Assembly: GCA_016858145.1 (NCBI GenBank)
Contig: JAEHOE010000019.1
Location: 62,001 to 126,000 of the forward strand
Reading direction: 5' to 3'
Source of the DNA: Edaphochlamys debaryana
Lineage: Eukaryota; Chlorophyta; Chlorophyceae; Chlamydomonadales
Length of the DNA stretch: 64,000 nt
Made by a program: the position numbers and the translations under genes
Notes under the pieces: model-generated
The model's input: the letters and a program-made list of their open reading frames with translations, nothing else
Databases searched by the model: none
What the model was told of the DNA's origin: nothing
Part shown: positions 28,801-38,300 of the stretch, piece by piece
Numbering within the stretch: the stretch's first letter is position 1
How the letters are laid out: each line of letters opens with the position of its first letter

Positions 28801-31146
28801 GCTTGTTGTCCTGATAATGGGGGGTTGGAGGAAAAGGATTGTCCCACGGTAGGGCGTATCGCTCCATGTGTGAGGCACCCACTAATGGCCGGGTGTTGGG
28901 AGACTCGGGTCCCAAACGCAATGCACGATTGCGCCCTGCTGCTCCTTGGATGGCAGACATCCCAGCCATCGGTAGGTACCCTATGCATGCGAACCGGCAG
29001 CGCAGCCCAGCCCACGCCCACCTGCACGGTGCAGCCCGTGAGCGTTACGTTGCAGGTCATGCCGTTGGCTCCGTCACACATGACGTACAGCCCAGAGGTG
29101 GCCACGCCTGCATATATATGAGGGTTGGCAGTCAAGGTTGCTTGGACTCAGCAGGCCGGCCCCTCAAGTGGCCCCCTGCCTGCCACCCGGCTCTCGGCTC
29201 CTCGAACTCCAGAACCCCGGCTCGCCGCAGCTAGCCTCCGTCACATGCCCCGAGCCCTGGGATCCTCCCGGCGTCCCGGCGGCCTCGCCTCTCACCCGTG
29301 TTCCCCACGATCCTCACTCCCTCCAGCCGCACGCTGCATGCGGCCCCGGCAGCGGCGGAGGCACACGTCACCGCCACCACAGCCTCCAGGTCGTCAGCCC
29401 ATGGGCCGTGCTGTTGGGGAAGGGAGGCAACCGAGTCGCGGAACGGGCACATCAAGCCGGGTGAAGCTCGGCCCCACTGAACTCGATGCAGCTCCCTCGA
29501 TCCTGCCAAGTGCAGTTCCTTCATACCCGGCAAGCCACGACACCTGCTCCCGTACGCCCTGCTCTTCCCGCCCTGATCCCCTACGCCCAGCGCCCCAGCC
29601 CTCCCCGCCGGTCCCTCCTTCCGTAAAGCCCTCCCCGCCCTGCTGGTTGCCCTGGCCGCCCGCTTCCCCGAGCTGTGCTGTTGGCTGTTGGCTAGGAAGC
29701 CCTCATCTTGCCGCAGCCCTCCCACCCTGCTGAGTGCTGGGGGTCATCGCAACCGGAGCATTCCCCAGCTGTGCTCTTCTCCACGAAGCCCTGCCACCCT
29801 CCGCCAACCTCTCTGCCCCCCGCACCGTGCCCCACCTGCATGCCCGGATGGAGCACATTCGCCTGCCGCAGCAGCAGCCGGTCAACGCGGATAATCCCTT
29901 GTGCGGTGCTGGGGGCCCCCGCGTCAAACAGGGGGTCTTGAGGCGGCGGCTCGTTGTTCTCCATCTCAGGCGGCGGAGGCGCGTCGCCGTAAGCCCCGGG
30001 CGGCCCCTCCTCCCCCGGCGGCGTGCCTTCATGCCCCGGTGGGCCCCCGCTGCCCGGGTAGCTGGGCGCTTGTGGCCCCCCTTCAGCCGGATAGGCGGGC
30101 GGGGAGAGCGACGGCGGCCCATCCGCTTCGCCCATGGGCGGCTGCGTCCACCCGCCCTGATGCTCCTCCGCCGCGGGCTGATCAAGGAATGCGTTGGCTG
30201 TGAAGGTGGTGTTGGTGATGGAGAGGGATCCCGCGAAGGCAGGGGCGTGGATCACCAGGGCCATGGTGGTGGGGGAGATGGGGGTGGGCTGGGAGGGCAC
30301 GTTCAAGATCGTGTAGTCGAGCACCAGATCCAGGTCCAGGGCCCGGTCCTGAGGAAGAGAAGGTGGGGCCGGGGAAGCAGGTAAGAGATGTGCTTGGTGT
30401 GGAGGAAAGCCTCCCCAGTTCTTCCGGGTTCGACCGGGTTGTCGGTATCACTACCTAGTTGGCCCCTCGAACCCGGTGTCACAACCCCGACCGCGCCGTC
30501 GGCCCGGTCCCACCCCTCCGGAAGGGCCAAAGGTCTTGGCTGTGCGTGCGGAACTCGACAGTTCAAAAGTTCTTACCGGCGGTACGTGGTTCATTCCCAA
30601 ACCCCCGTGCCCAAGGTGCCGTCGTTACCGCGCCCCGCCCCTCCCTCCCCCCAGCACGTCCAGCTCCTGCAGATCCCGTTGTGAACCCCTCACCAGGAAA
30701 CGAGTGAAGTTGGTGAACACGCTCCCCGCTATGTGGATGGCGCCCGTCGCGCCAGGTGTGACCATCAGCGCAGGGCGATTGCAGTCCCGCATCTCAACGT
30801 TTGAGACGTTGAGCACAACACTCGGCGACGCCAGAGTGACTCCAAACAGGCCGAGGTCGGGTACCCCACACGCGAGTATTGACAGCGGCGACCCACTGTG
30901 AGGCTGGCCCACAATGTCCACAGAGATGTTGAGCTCCAGGGCCTGGGTAAGCGTGACTGTCGCGGCTGGCAGGACCAGCGCGATGTGCGAGTAGCCCTGG
31001 GCTTGCGCATCCTTCAGTGCATCATGCAGCTCTGTCTCCCTGCTGCAACTGTATGACCGCTGAGGGGCACGCGGGTCCTGGCCCAGAGCTCCGGCGAGGT
31101 ATGCGCCAAGTGTAAGAGCCACCAACGCCGCCGACCGCCCCGTCAT
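12691..31146 (-). CDS. Giant beta-helix (Pmp-like) / TRP-like multi-pass membrane protein
   Basis: One spliced minus-strand gene of ~18.5 kb and, by my rough exon count, about 2,900 residues. It starts at ATG 31146 with a signal peptide (hydrophobic ALVALTLGAYLAGALG) and ends at TAG 12691. Exons whose borders and phases agree are 31146-30694, 30348-29836, 29410-29296, 29107-29022, 28810-28634, 28439-28232, 27967-27810 and 27670-27595; donors are mostly GTGAG/GTGGG. Order: beta-helix ectodomain with recurring FTNNTA/GGA motifs, Cys-rich GYW/EGF-like stalk, first membrane helix, a ~600-residue low-complexity cytosolic insert with polyQ, then several more helices and an acidic C-terminal tail. 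From memory, Chlamydomonas has a family of such proteins annotated as polymorphic-membrane-protein or TRP-like channels. Ion conduction is not shown here, and it may be an adhesion or sensing receptor. The middle exons are placed by protein pattern only. Confidence 0.8.
18177..19998 (-). other. Low-complexity cytosolic insert with polyQ
   Basis: A single long exon (acceptor at 19999; donor near 18176 after IIRIFIAYLQ) encodes about 600 residues rich in Gly, Pro, Gln, Ser and Ala, between the first and second membrane helices. It starts VTLSSKRIDRRNAPSLRLGM, carries ~14 consecutive Gln near 19.81-19.85 kb, then Pro-rich runs at ~19.1 kb. It has the composition of an intrinsically disordered loop and no recognised domain. 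The reading frame is unbroken through the exon, which supports it being translated. Confidence 0.75.
19807..19848 (-). repeat. (CAG)n polyglutamine tract
   Basis: About fourteen CTG triplets on the plus strand, read as CAG (Gln) on the minus strand inside the cytosolic insert of the giant membrane protein. Length-variable in-frame triplet repeats of this kind are expected to be polymorphic between strains. Confidence 0.9.
20148..22030 (-). other. Cys-rich GYW/EGF-like stalk before the membrane
   Basis: Successive minus-strand exons read VTVYVRPCIVNEFLSPGNQ followed by DECLRCKPGAYNFKPTG (22028-21925), EGCQPCPESAQCGSPEEGSG then FLVPTPGYWHVHPFSNQ (~21.79-21.68 kb), IYECPNSDSCSDRGRGAA (~21.51-21.44 kb), and EGQCADGYTGTLCAEW (~20.68-20.62 kb). 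Paired Cys with CxxC spacing, the GYW motif and the C-x-GYTGxLC signature resemble the Cys-rich/EGF-like module that joins beta-helix ectodomains to the membrane region in related algal proteins. The first membrane helix follows at once (exon 20234-20148, ALFYSLATLLTLLSLFVTIH). Confidence 0.7.
22163..31146 (-). other. Ectodomain: signal peptide and Pmp-like beta-helix repeats
   Basis: The N-terminal ~1,500 residues carry short degenerate repeats typical of right-handed parallel beta-helices of the Chlamydia Pmp/pectate-lyase type: FTNNTAMLSPAIS (~25.46 kb), FTRNSAIMGGALACS (~24.90 kb), NNTANGGAGLYLDSG (~24.11 kb), FAGNSADVNGGALVVA (~23.63 kb), FTNNSSPSGGGAG (~26.13 kb) and FTDNWAIYGDGGALLL (~25.77 kb). 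Many NxT/NxS sites suggest an N-glycosylated extracellular face. Exon 2 (30348-29836) contains a Pro/Gly-rich collagen-like insert around 29.95-30.15 kb. A large exon at ~23.39-22.66 kb carries a more variable Ala/Pro/Ser-rich domain. The chain is spread over at least 20 exons with short introns. Confidence 0.75.
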
Positions 31147-32938
31147 AGCCTTATGGTAGTTTCAGCACATATTGCGTCGTCTGCTGAAGCTTAGCTCACA
31201 TCACCCGCGCTGCGGGCGCACATCACCAAGGTTCGCGGTTTGAAGCCCAACTGCACAGTTCTATTACGTATGAACTATCTTTGAAGAATCATGCAGAGCA
31301 AGGACACGTAACTGGGTTGGGTTCGGCTGACATCCAGTCGTTGGGCCCGACGGGATCGTATAAGAGCGAAGGGCGCCAGAGTTTCGCCCGAGACCTCTCT
31401 TACATGTAAGACCTCCGGAGCTCTTGTAGTATAACGGGCAGTTGACGCCAGTCCACTTGCGGCCGGGCCCGTGCTGGGGCCAACCTGGGACTGTTGAAGG
31501 CTGGTTGAAGGAGCTGTCCCGAGCTTCGCCGTCTCGCCCCACGACGTAACCACGCTCTCGTAGTGACCTACGGTAATGTAGTAAGCGCAGGTTATCCTAT
31601 GCGTGGACGGGCAGTTGGTTGTTGCGGCCACGCCCTGCCGGGCAGGGGAGAGCAGCGGAGAGCACGGAGAGCACCCCGGGGGGAGACTCGGAAAAGCAGA
31701 GCGGACGAAACGGAACGCCGCCTCAGTTAGGGGTCTTCGCAATCCCGCAATGCCGGACTTCGCCGGTTGGGTTGGATGCACAGACACGTGCACCACAAGA
31801 AGATTGGAACCCCTGCAGCCCTGCTATGTCCGCCTTCTGCCCGGGGGGCAAGGCTCTCGGTCGGTGGGGCCCAGTGGGTTTCGTCAGGGGGGCCCTGGGG
31901 GGCCGCTTGGAACTTGCTCCAGCGGCCCAGGGCACTCTCCGGCATCGGACAGCGAGCCCTGAGCGTGTAGCAGGCATGGCCTTATGTTGGCGAGCCATTC
32001 AACCCCTTCCAGCAGTGCCCGCGGGTCGGAGTCTCGGGACATGTCGGCATGGATACCCTTCGGCGCACACGTCGCTACCCCAGGCCGTCTCCCCGGTGCT
32101 TCCGAAGTCCCCCGCCAGCCGCCAGCCGCAAGCTTGCGCCCCGCACATTGTATGTCCAGCACGGTCATAGCATCGCTCCTCAGTGCCGAGCTGACGGTCG
32201 ATGGACGGGTCGGGGCATGGCATGGTCACTGACGGTCACTGGCTCCCGGCCAGGAAGGAGCACATAGACACAGGAACAGCTGAAATTGGAGTACGGGAAG
32301 GCCTTGTACGACAGCGTCGTACACTTTGCGGGCGGGTCGATTGTCGGTCGAGGGGTGGGTCCAGGGGTTTGGGGGCATTGTGTCCGTGGGTATCGTTCCT
32401 TGCCCCCCACCCCCTGTCAGGCAGGTCAAGGATTCCAAGACTACCTTCGGGGGGCAATAACATAGCAGCCCCGGGGGTATTGCAAGCTCAACGGGAGGCA
32501 GAGCACCATCCCTACACGCGTACTTCCTGGCCCCCGGCCCGCCTCGGCTAGCTCGGGCTCCCACCTTCTCCAGTGCTCAACGGCCACACTATAACATACC
32601 GGTCACAACTCGGGGCCATACCGCAGCATCACGCCCCGGCCTCACCACCTGCCATTCGCCTCATCAGTAGTGGCATTTCCCCATTTGCCCACCAGAACAC
32701 GCCTAACCGCTGATTCCAGCAGGGATATGGATTCCAGCCTGCATACCGGTAACTCGCAAAGTGCACCTGCCTGAAGCCCTACACCATACGCCCCTGCCTG
32801 ACAGTGCTACCTATTCTAAGTGCAAAAGCCGGCCCCACACATGCGTGCGTCTTGAGGAACCCTGCCATGAATGGCAATCTTCCGCCTGTTCATGTATTGC
32901 CTACAAGTCTTGCTGGCTATTTCTATGAAAGAGCTGGG
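31147..32938. other. Intergenic region between two minus-strand giant genes
   Basis: About 1.8 kb with no recognisable gene. The low-coordinate end should hold the promoter and 5'UTR of the beta-helix/TRP-like gene (ATG at 31146); the high-coordinate end should hold the 3'UTR of the SEN1-like gene (stop at 32939). Open frames here overlap on both strands and carry no domain. Confidence 0.5.
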
Positions 32939-35380
32939 TTAGCGCCGACCTCCCTGACCGCGGTCTCTGTCATCGCCCCGCCGGTCCCAGTCTCGGTCCC
33001 CACCCCGCTCTCTGCCCAAGTCTCGACGGGACTCCGGGTCCCGCCCTCCCTCCCAGCGCCCCTCGGGGTCTCCGCCGTACCGCTGACGCGCGTTCCGAAC
33101 CCCCTCCCAGCGAGGCGGCCCCTCATCCCCTCGCTCGCATGAAAGGCCCCGCCCCCGCCCCCTCTCCCATCCGCGGTCAGGGCTAGCGCGCCTGCACCAC
33201 TCCCGCTCCCTTCCCCGCTCCCTTTCCCTTTCCCGCTCCCGCCCCAGCTCCCGCTCCCGCTCCCATTCCCGGTCGGGAGGTGGGTGCACGCTACCCCGCT
33301 CGCAGTCCCGGCTTGCCGGCCGCCGGCCCCTGCTTCGGCTCCGACTCCGAAGACGCCGCCGCTCCCGGCCCGGGCTGCGGCTGCGGCTGCGTCGCGGCAG
33401 CGAAGGCTCTGCCCCGCCCCGCAGCTCGCCCGGCTCGCCCACCCACTCCCCGGGCTCGGCTTCCTCGGCCCCCCGGCCGCTGCGCTCGGGCCCGGGGCGC
33501 GGCTCCCGGCCCCGAGCGCCCCCGCCCCCGGCCCCGCCTCCGGCAGTGCTGGCAGGCCGTGAGGCGCCCACAGCGCCCGAGCCGCCGCCACTCGACCGCT
33601 CAGGGAGTACAGGGACACTGTTGGCGCGACGCGCTCCGTCCCCAACCGGCGCGACGGCCGCCGCCGCAGCTGCATCCCTAGACGACCCCGGCTTCGGGCC
33701 GCCATTGGCTGCGGCCGGCGGTGCTCCAGCCCCTGACGTGGGTGCTCCTGCCCCTGCCCCTGCCCCGGCGGCGCCCGAGACCCGAGGCGCGCCGCCGCCG
33801 TGCTTTCCAGCGCTGGGCTCCAGCGTTTGCCGGCGTTTGGATGGAGGCGGCTCCGGGTCAGTCTGTCCTCCGGGCGGGGAGGGCGCGGGCCGCTTGGCTC
33901 CTGCCGCTGTGGCGGCCGCAGTGGAGCGGTGCGGCTCAGGGGGTGGCGGGGGCGGGGCCGCGGGGAGCGGGGAGGGCGGCAGGGGTGGCGGCGGCTGGGA
34001 GGGGAGCGGCGGAGGTGAGAGCGGGAGCGGCGGTGGGGGCTGTGAGGGGAGCGGCGGCGGGGAGGGTGGCGGCGGCGGCACGCGCCCTTCCCGCCCCTGA
34101 TCAGACCTCGCCGCCCGCTCTCCTCCTCCAGAGACTCGGGACTCGAGCCTCTGCTCTTGCCGCCTGCCCTCCTCCCGTACACCCTCACGCATGCGGGCCC
34201 CGCCCGGGTCCCGCCCGGGCCCAGGCCGGGCCCCAGGCTGCGGCCCTCGTTCCCCGCCTCCCTTGTCTCCATGGCCGCCGCTGCTGCTCCCCCTTCCTGA
34301 CCCGACTGAAGCAAGGGGCGGCGGCGCGCTGCGCTCTGGCCAGCCACTCGGCGCCCCATTGGTGGCAGCCGCCCCGGCGCTGGCGCTCTCGCCAGCCTTG
34401 GCGGCAGGCGCAGCCCCCTCTGTTGTCCCGGCTTCCGCTTGTCCCCGTTTCCGGTCCGGTTCTGCCCAAGTTTCGCGGCCGGGCTGGGCAGCATCCGCGG
34501 CCACAGCGGGGGCGAGGCGGGACACTCCGAAGCGCGGCGGCGCGGGCCCAGCCCCCGCGACACCACCGCCAGTGCCGGGGTCAGCGCCGGCACTGACACC
34601 CCCTCCTGAGCTGGTCCGGGGCCCGAGGGCTGCCGTGGGAGTGGGCCGCGCAGCGGCGGCAGCGGCGGCAGCGGCGGCGGTGGTGGTGGACGGACGGTCA
34701 CCGGGTGGGCGGGCGCTGCCGCCAATGACGATGGTCCGGCGCCCGCCGGGCCCCGCGGCGCCAGCCTCGGCCCCGCTATCGCCGCCGCCGCCCCTGCTCC
34801 CGCCGTCCCCACTCCGGCCAGGTGCTCCGCCGGGTGCGGTGCGGCCAGCCGCAGCGTCTGCGGCCTCAGCGCGAGGCTTCAGGCCCGCATCACGACCACC
34901 ACCACCTGCGCCCACACCTGCGCCTGAACCCGCTCCGGGCTCGGCGGCCGCCCTGTCCTCGCTGCGACGCTCCCGGCTCCCGGCCTGGCCGGGAGCACCG
35001 CCGTCAGATCGGGCCCGGGCATCAGCCCCGGAACCGGCCGCCGCCGCCACCGCTGCCGCCGCTGATGATGACCCCGGCTGGCGCTCGCGGCTGCGGCTGC
35101 GAGGGCGCCGCCTGGCATCCGCCACCGGTTTGGCCGAGTCGGGGCCTGGGCCTGGGCCTGGGCCTGCGCCCGAGCGAGAGCGGCCACCGCCGGGACCCCC
35201 GTCCGGCCCAGCCCCCGAGGCCGCTGTGCGCGTGCTCGGCTTGGGACCCCCTGCCGCCGCCGCCGCCGCCGCAGTCCCGTTGCCCGCCGCCGTGACGCCT
35301 GATGGCGGCGGCGGCGACGGCGACGGCGACGGCCGCAGCATCGCCTCCAGCGCCGCCGGCGCCACGCCGTACCGCGTCGC
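32939..35380 (-). other. Disordered Arg/Glu/Ser-rich C-terminal tail
   Basis: After motif VI the frame stays open for about 800 codons in one exon down to the stop at 32939. It is Pro/Ala/Gly-rich at first, has several Arg-Ser stretches (SRSRSPGRERRRLRSRSRS near 33.37 kb) and near 33.2 kb RE dipeptide repeats (RERERERERGRERE), then Asp/Arg repeats at the end (GDRDWDRRGDDRDRG). RS/RE/RD mixed-charge tails are found in nuclear RNA-processing factors and condensate-forming proteins; the role here is inferred. Confidence 0.7.
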
Positions 35381-38300
35381 CAGATCGCCCGGCGGCGCCG
35401 TCAGCAGCCGCTGCAGCGGCGGCGGCGCCGACAGCAGCACACCGGTGGTGGCGGCGTGGCGGAGCAGGGCCAGCCAGGGCGGGGATCCCGCCAGCGTCGC
35501 CGCATGCGCCACCACCCACAGACAGCGCTTGGCGCGAGTGAGTGCCACATTCATGCGCCGTACGTCCGCCAGGAAACCGACGCCGCCCGTCGTACTGGCG
35601 GCGCCGCCGTTGGGCCCAACCGCCGAGGCCGGACGAGCGCGCACGGCAGAGAAGATGACAACGTCGGCCTCGCGGCCCTGGTAACCGTCAACCGTCGCGA
35701 CGTCGAGCCGGCCCGCCGCTGACTCGGCCTCGACGGTGGCGGCGCCGCCGGGAACGGCGGACCGCAGTGCGTGGCGGAGCTGTGTGAGCTGGGCCCGGTA
35801 GGGGGTGAGCAGGGCCACGCGGGGGCGGTAGTCGGGGAAGCGGGAGCGCAGGGCTGCGGGGGGCGTGTGGGGAAGGCAAGGGAAGGAAGAGGGGTCGGGG
35901 AGGAGGTTTCGACTGCTCGCAGCTACGGTAGGACAGGGCCAGGCCCCACCCCAAACCCGCACCTTTGCCCTCCCCCGCACACTCAGCCCCCCAGACTCAC
36001 CCGCGTACATGGCCGCCACCATGTCAGCCTCCGCGGTGTTACGCAGCGAGCCCCTGCCGCCGCCGCCGCCCCCCGCCTTCTCGCGCCCCTCCTGGCAGTC
36101 CAGCACCAGCAGGGGCCCGAACAGCGGGTGGCCGTGGCAGGGCGCCGCGCGGCTGGCGGCGCTGATCGTCTCGCCGTCCAGCAGCTCGTTGTCGTAAAAG
36201 TACGACGATGGGAACCTGTACGGCGGTGTACGGCGTGCGCGAGGTGTGATGTACGGTTGCGGCAGGGCATGACGGAAGGGGCCGTGCGCGGGCGGGCAGC
36301 CGGCCCCGGACCCCGCCCCTGCCCATCCCTCAGGCCCCCGCCCCGCCCCCCGCTGCCCGCCCACCTGCTGATGGCCGGGTGCATGCGGTACTGCTGACTC
36401 AGCATCGACACACGCACACCCGCGGCCTGGGGGTCCGGGACGGCGCGGGAGGGCCGGCGTTAAGCCTTGCGTGGACGGCCTCGTCCCGGTGCGGTGCAGC
36501 GGACAGCCCGCACGCGCCTGGCGCCTGGCGCGAACCGTGGGCCCGAGTCACCACCTACCGAGTCCACTACCTGCCCTCACTAGCCTAGCGCCCTCCTCCA
36601 TCCTCCAAGCTCCACGAGCTCCCCACCCACCCAACTCCCCCACCTGCAGCCGCTCGAACAGGGACTGGCTGAGCCTCGCCGCCTCCGCCGCGCGGGACAG
36701 CACCGTGGGGGGCAGCTGCCGGGGGTCGCCCACCAGCACCACCTGGGGGTGGGGGGTGGGGCGGCGGGGTGGGGTGGGGTGGGGATGGCAGGGGCGAGGC
36801 GTGCAGCGGTGCCAGGGAGCCTCCAGGCGACCAGCAGGCAGGTTCCAGGCAGGTGCCCGACCCCGCTTCAAGGTCACGGCGTTTGATGGAGAAGACGCGT
36901 GACAGCAAGTAACCCCTCAACTGTTAGCCACCCAACGCAAGCACCCTCGCAAGCCCCAGGCCCCACCCCACCCCACCTTGGCCCCCGGCTGCAGCAACTG
37001 CAGGGGAATGAGCGCCGCCGGCTCCAGCGCCTGAGCCGCCTCATCAACCACCAACGCGTCGAAGCGGGGCGGGCCCACGTGGGCCCCGCCGGGCCCGCCC
37101 GGGCCCCGGCCGGACCCGTCGTCGGAGCCGCGGTGGCCGTGGTTGGCGGCGGGCCCGGTGCCGGCGGCGGCCTTGGCGGCGGCGGCTGCCGCGGCGGCGG
37201 CGGTGGCTGCGTTCCAGAGCTGCTGCAGGTCTCCGCCGGCGGAGGAGAGGGTGGTCACCACCACCTCAGCCGCGAGGACCACAGCCTTGGGGGTGGTGGT
37301 GGTGAGGGGAGGGGGTTTGTGATGGTGGGGGGGCAGGGGTCAGGGGTCAGGACGGAGGAGGAGGTCCTTTGAGGGGTGTAGGCGTGGGGTGAAAGGGACC
37401 GGAGGCTGGGTGAAGGGGGCTTCCCTCACGCTCCCCACCAGCATCCACGCAAAAGTGCGTGCCGCTCAGACCTCTTGGCCCCCCTCACCCACCCACCCCA
37501 CCCCCCAAAGCCCCCCACCCACCTGCCGCAGCTCCTTGCGCTGCCGCTCCACCTCGCGGGTGCCCCGCCGCTGGCTGCGCTCCGTGAACTGGGCGCCGCA
37601 GGGGGCACCGGCAACGGGGGGACCATGCAGACCATGCAGTTGGTGAGGAGCGCGTCCCCGGCCCCACGTCTACCCCACACGGCCTCGCCCCTTCCACTCT
37701 CCAGTCGCAAACGCCCTGCCCCCAGGGCGGCACGAGTTGGTTTCCACACGGGCTCACACAACCCCATCTTCTGGACACGCGCCCCCCCCCACACACACAA
37801 ACAACGGGATAGGCTTACAGGCTCATGCGAGCAGCCCTTCACACAACGGGATAGGGTGGCTGGGTCGGGCTTCGAACTCCGGCCTCGGTTCCGTATCTAA
37901 GGCCGGCCGGCTAATCACCGAGCCCGAGAATCCCTGGCTCATGCGAGCAGCCCTTCACACACCTTGAGTCGGTCCAGCAGCCGCTGCCGCCGCTCCCGCA
38001 TCGCCGCCAGCTGCACGTCCCCCGTGGGGGCGTCCAGGTCCCCCGGGAGCCCCCCCTCTCCCCGCCCTCCGCCGCCGCCAGCGGCGCCCGAGGCGAAGCC
38101 AAAGTCCGCCCCCTGTCCGGCTCCGGTCCGGTCGTCGCCAGAGCCGGATCCGGATTCGCCTCCGTCCGAGTCCAGATCCATTCCGTCGGATCCGCTGCCG
38201 CCGCCGGAGCCCCGCCGCTGCCGCCCGCGCCCGTTGTGCCTGCGGCCGCCGCCGCCGCCACCGTTGGCTGCGTCAGGGCCCGGGCCCGGGCCTGGGCCCG

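Noticed and set aside
31228..31260. TTCGCGGTTTGAAGCC as a tRNA B-box
   Set aside because: No matching A-box or fold upstream; a similar stretch at 16248 is intronic and also lacks context.
34191..35684. 497-codon plus-strand frame opposite the SEN1-like tail
   Set aside because: Low-complexity Ala/Pro/Arg sequence antisense to a well-supported helicase exon; no domain and no splice context.
37846..37935. Functional tRNA gene
   Set aside because: A- and B-box-like sequences are present but T-arm and acceptor pairs do not form, and target duplications show a mobile insertion.
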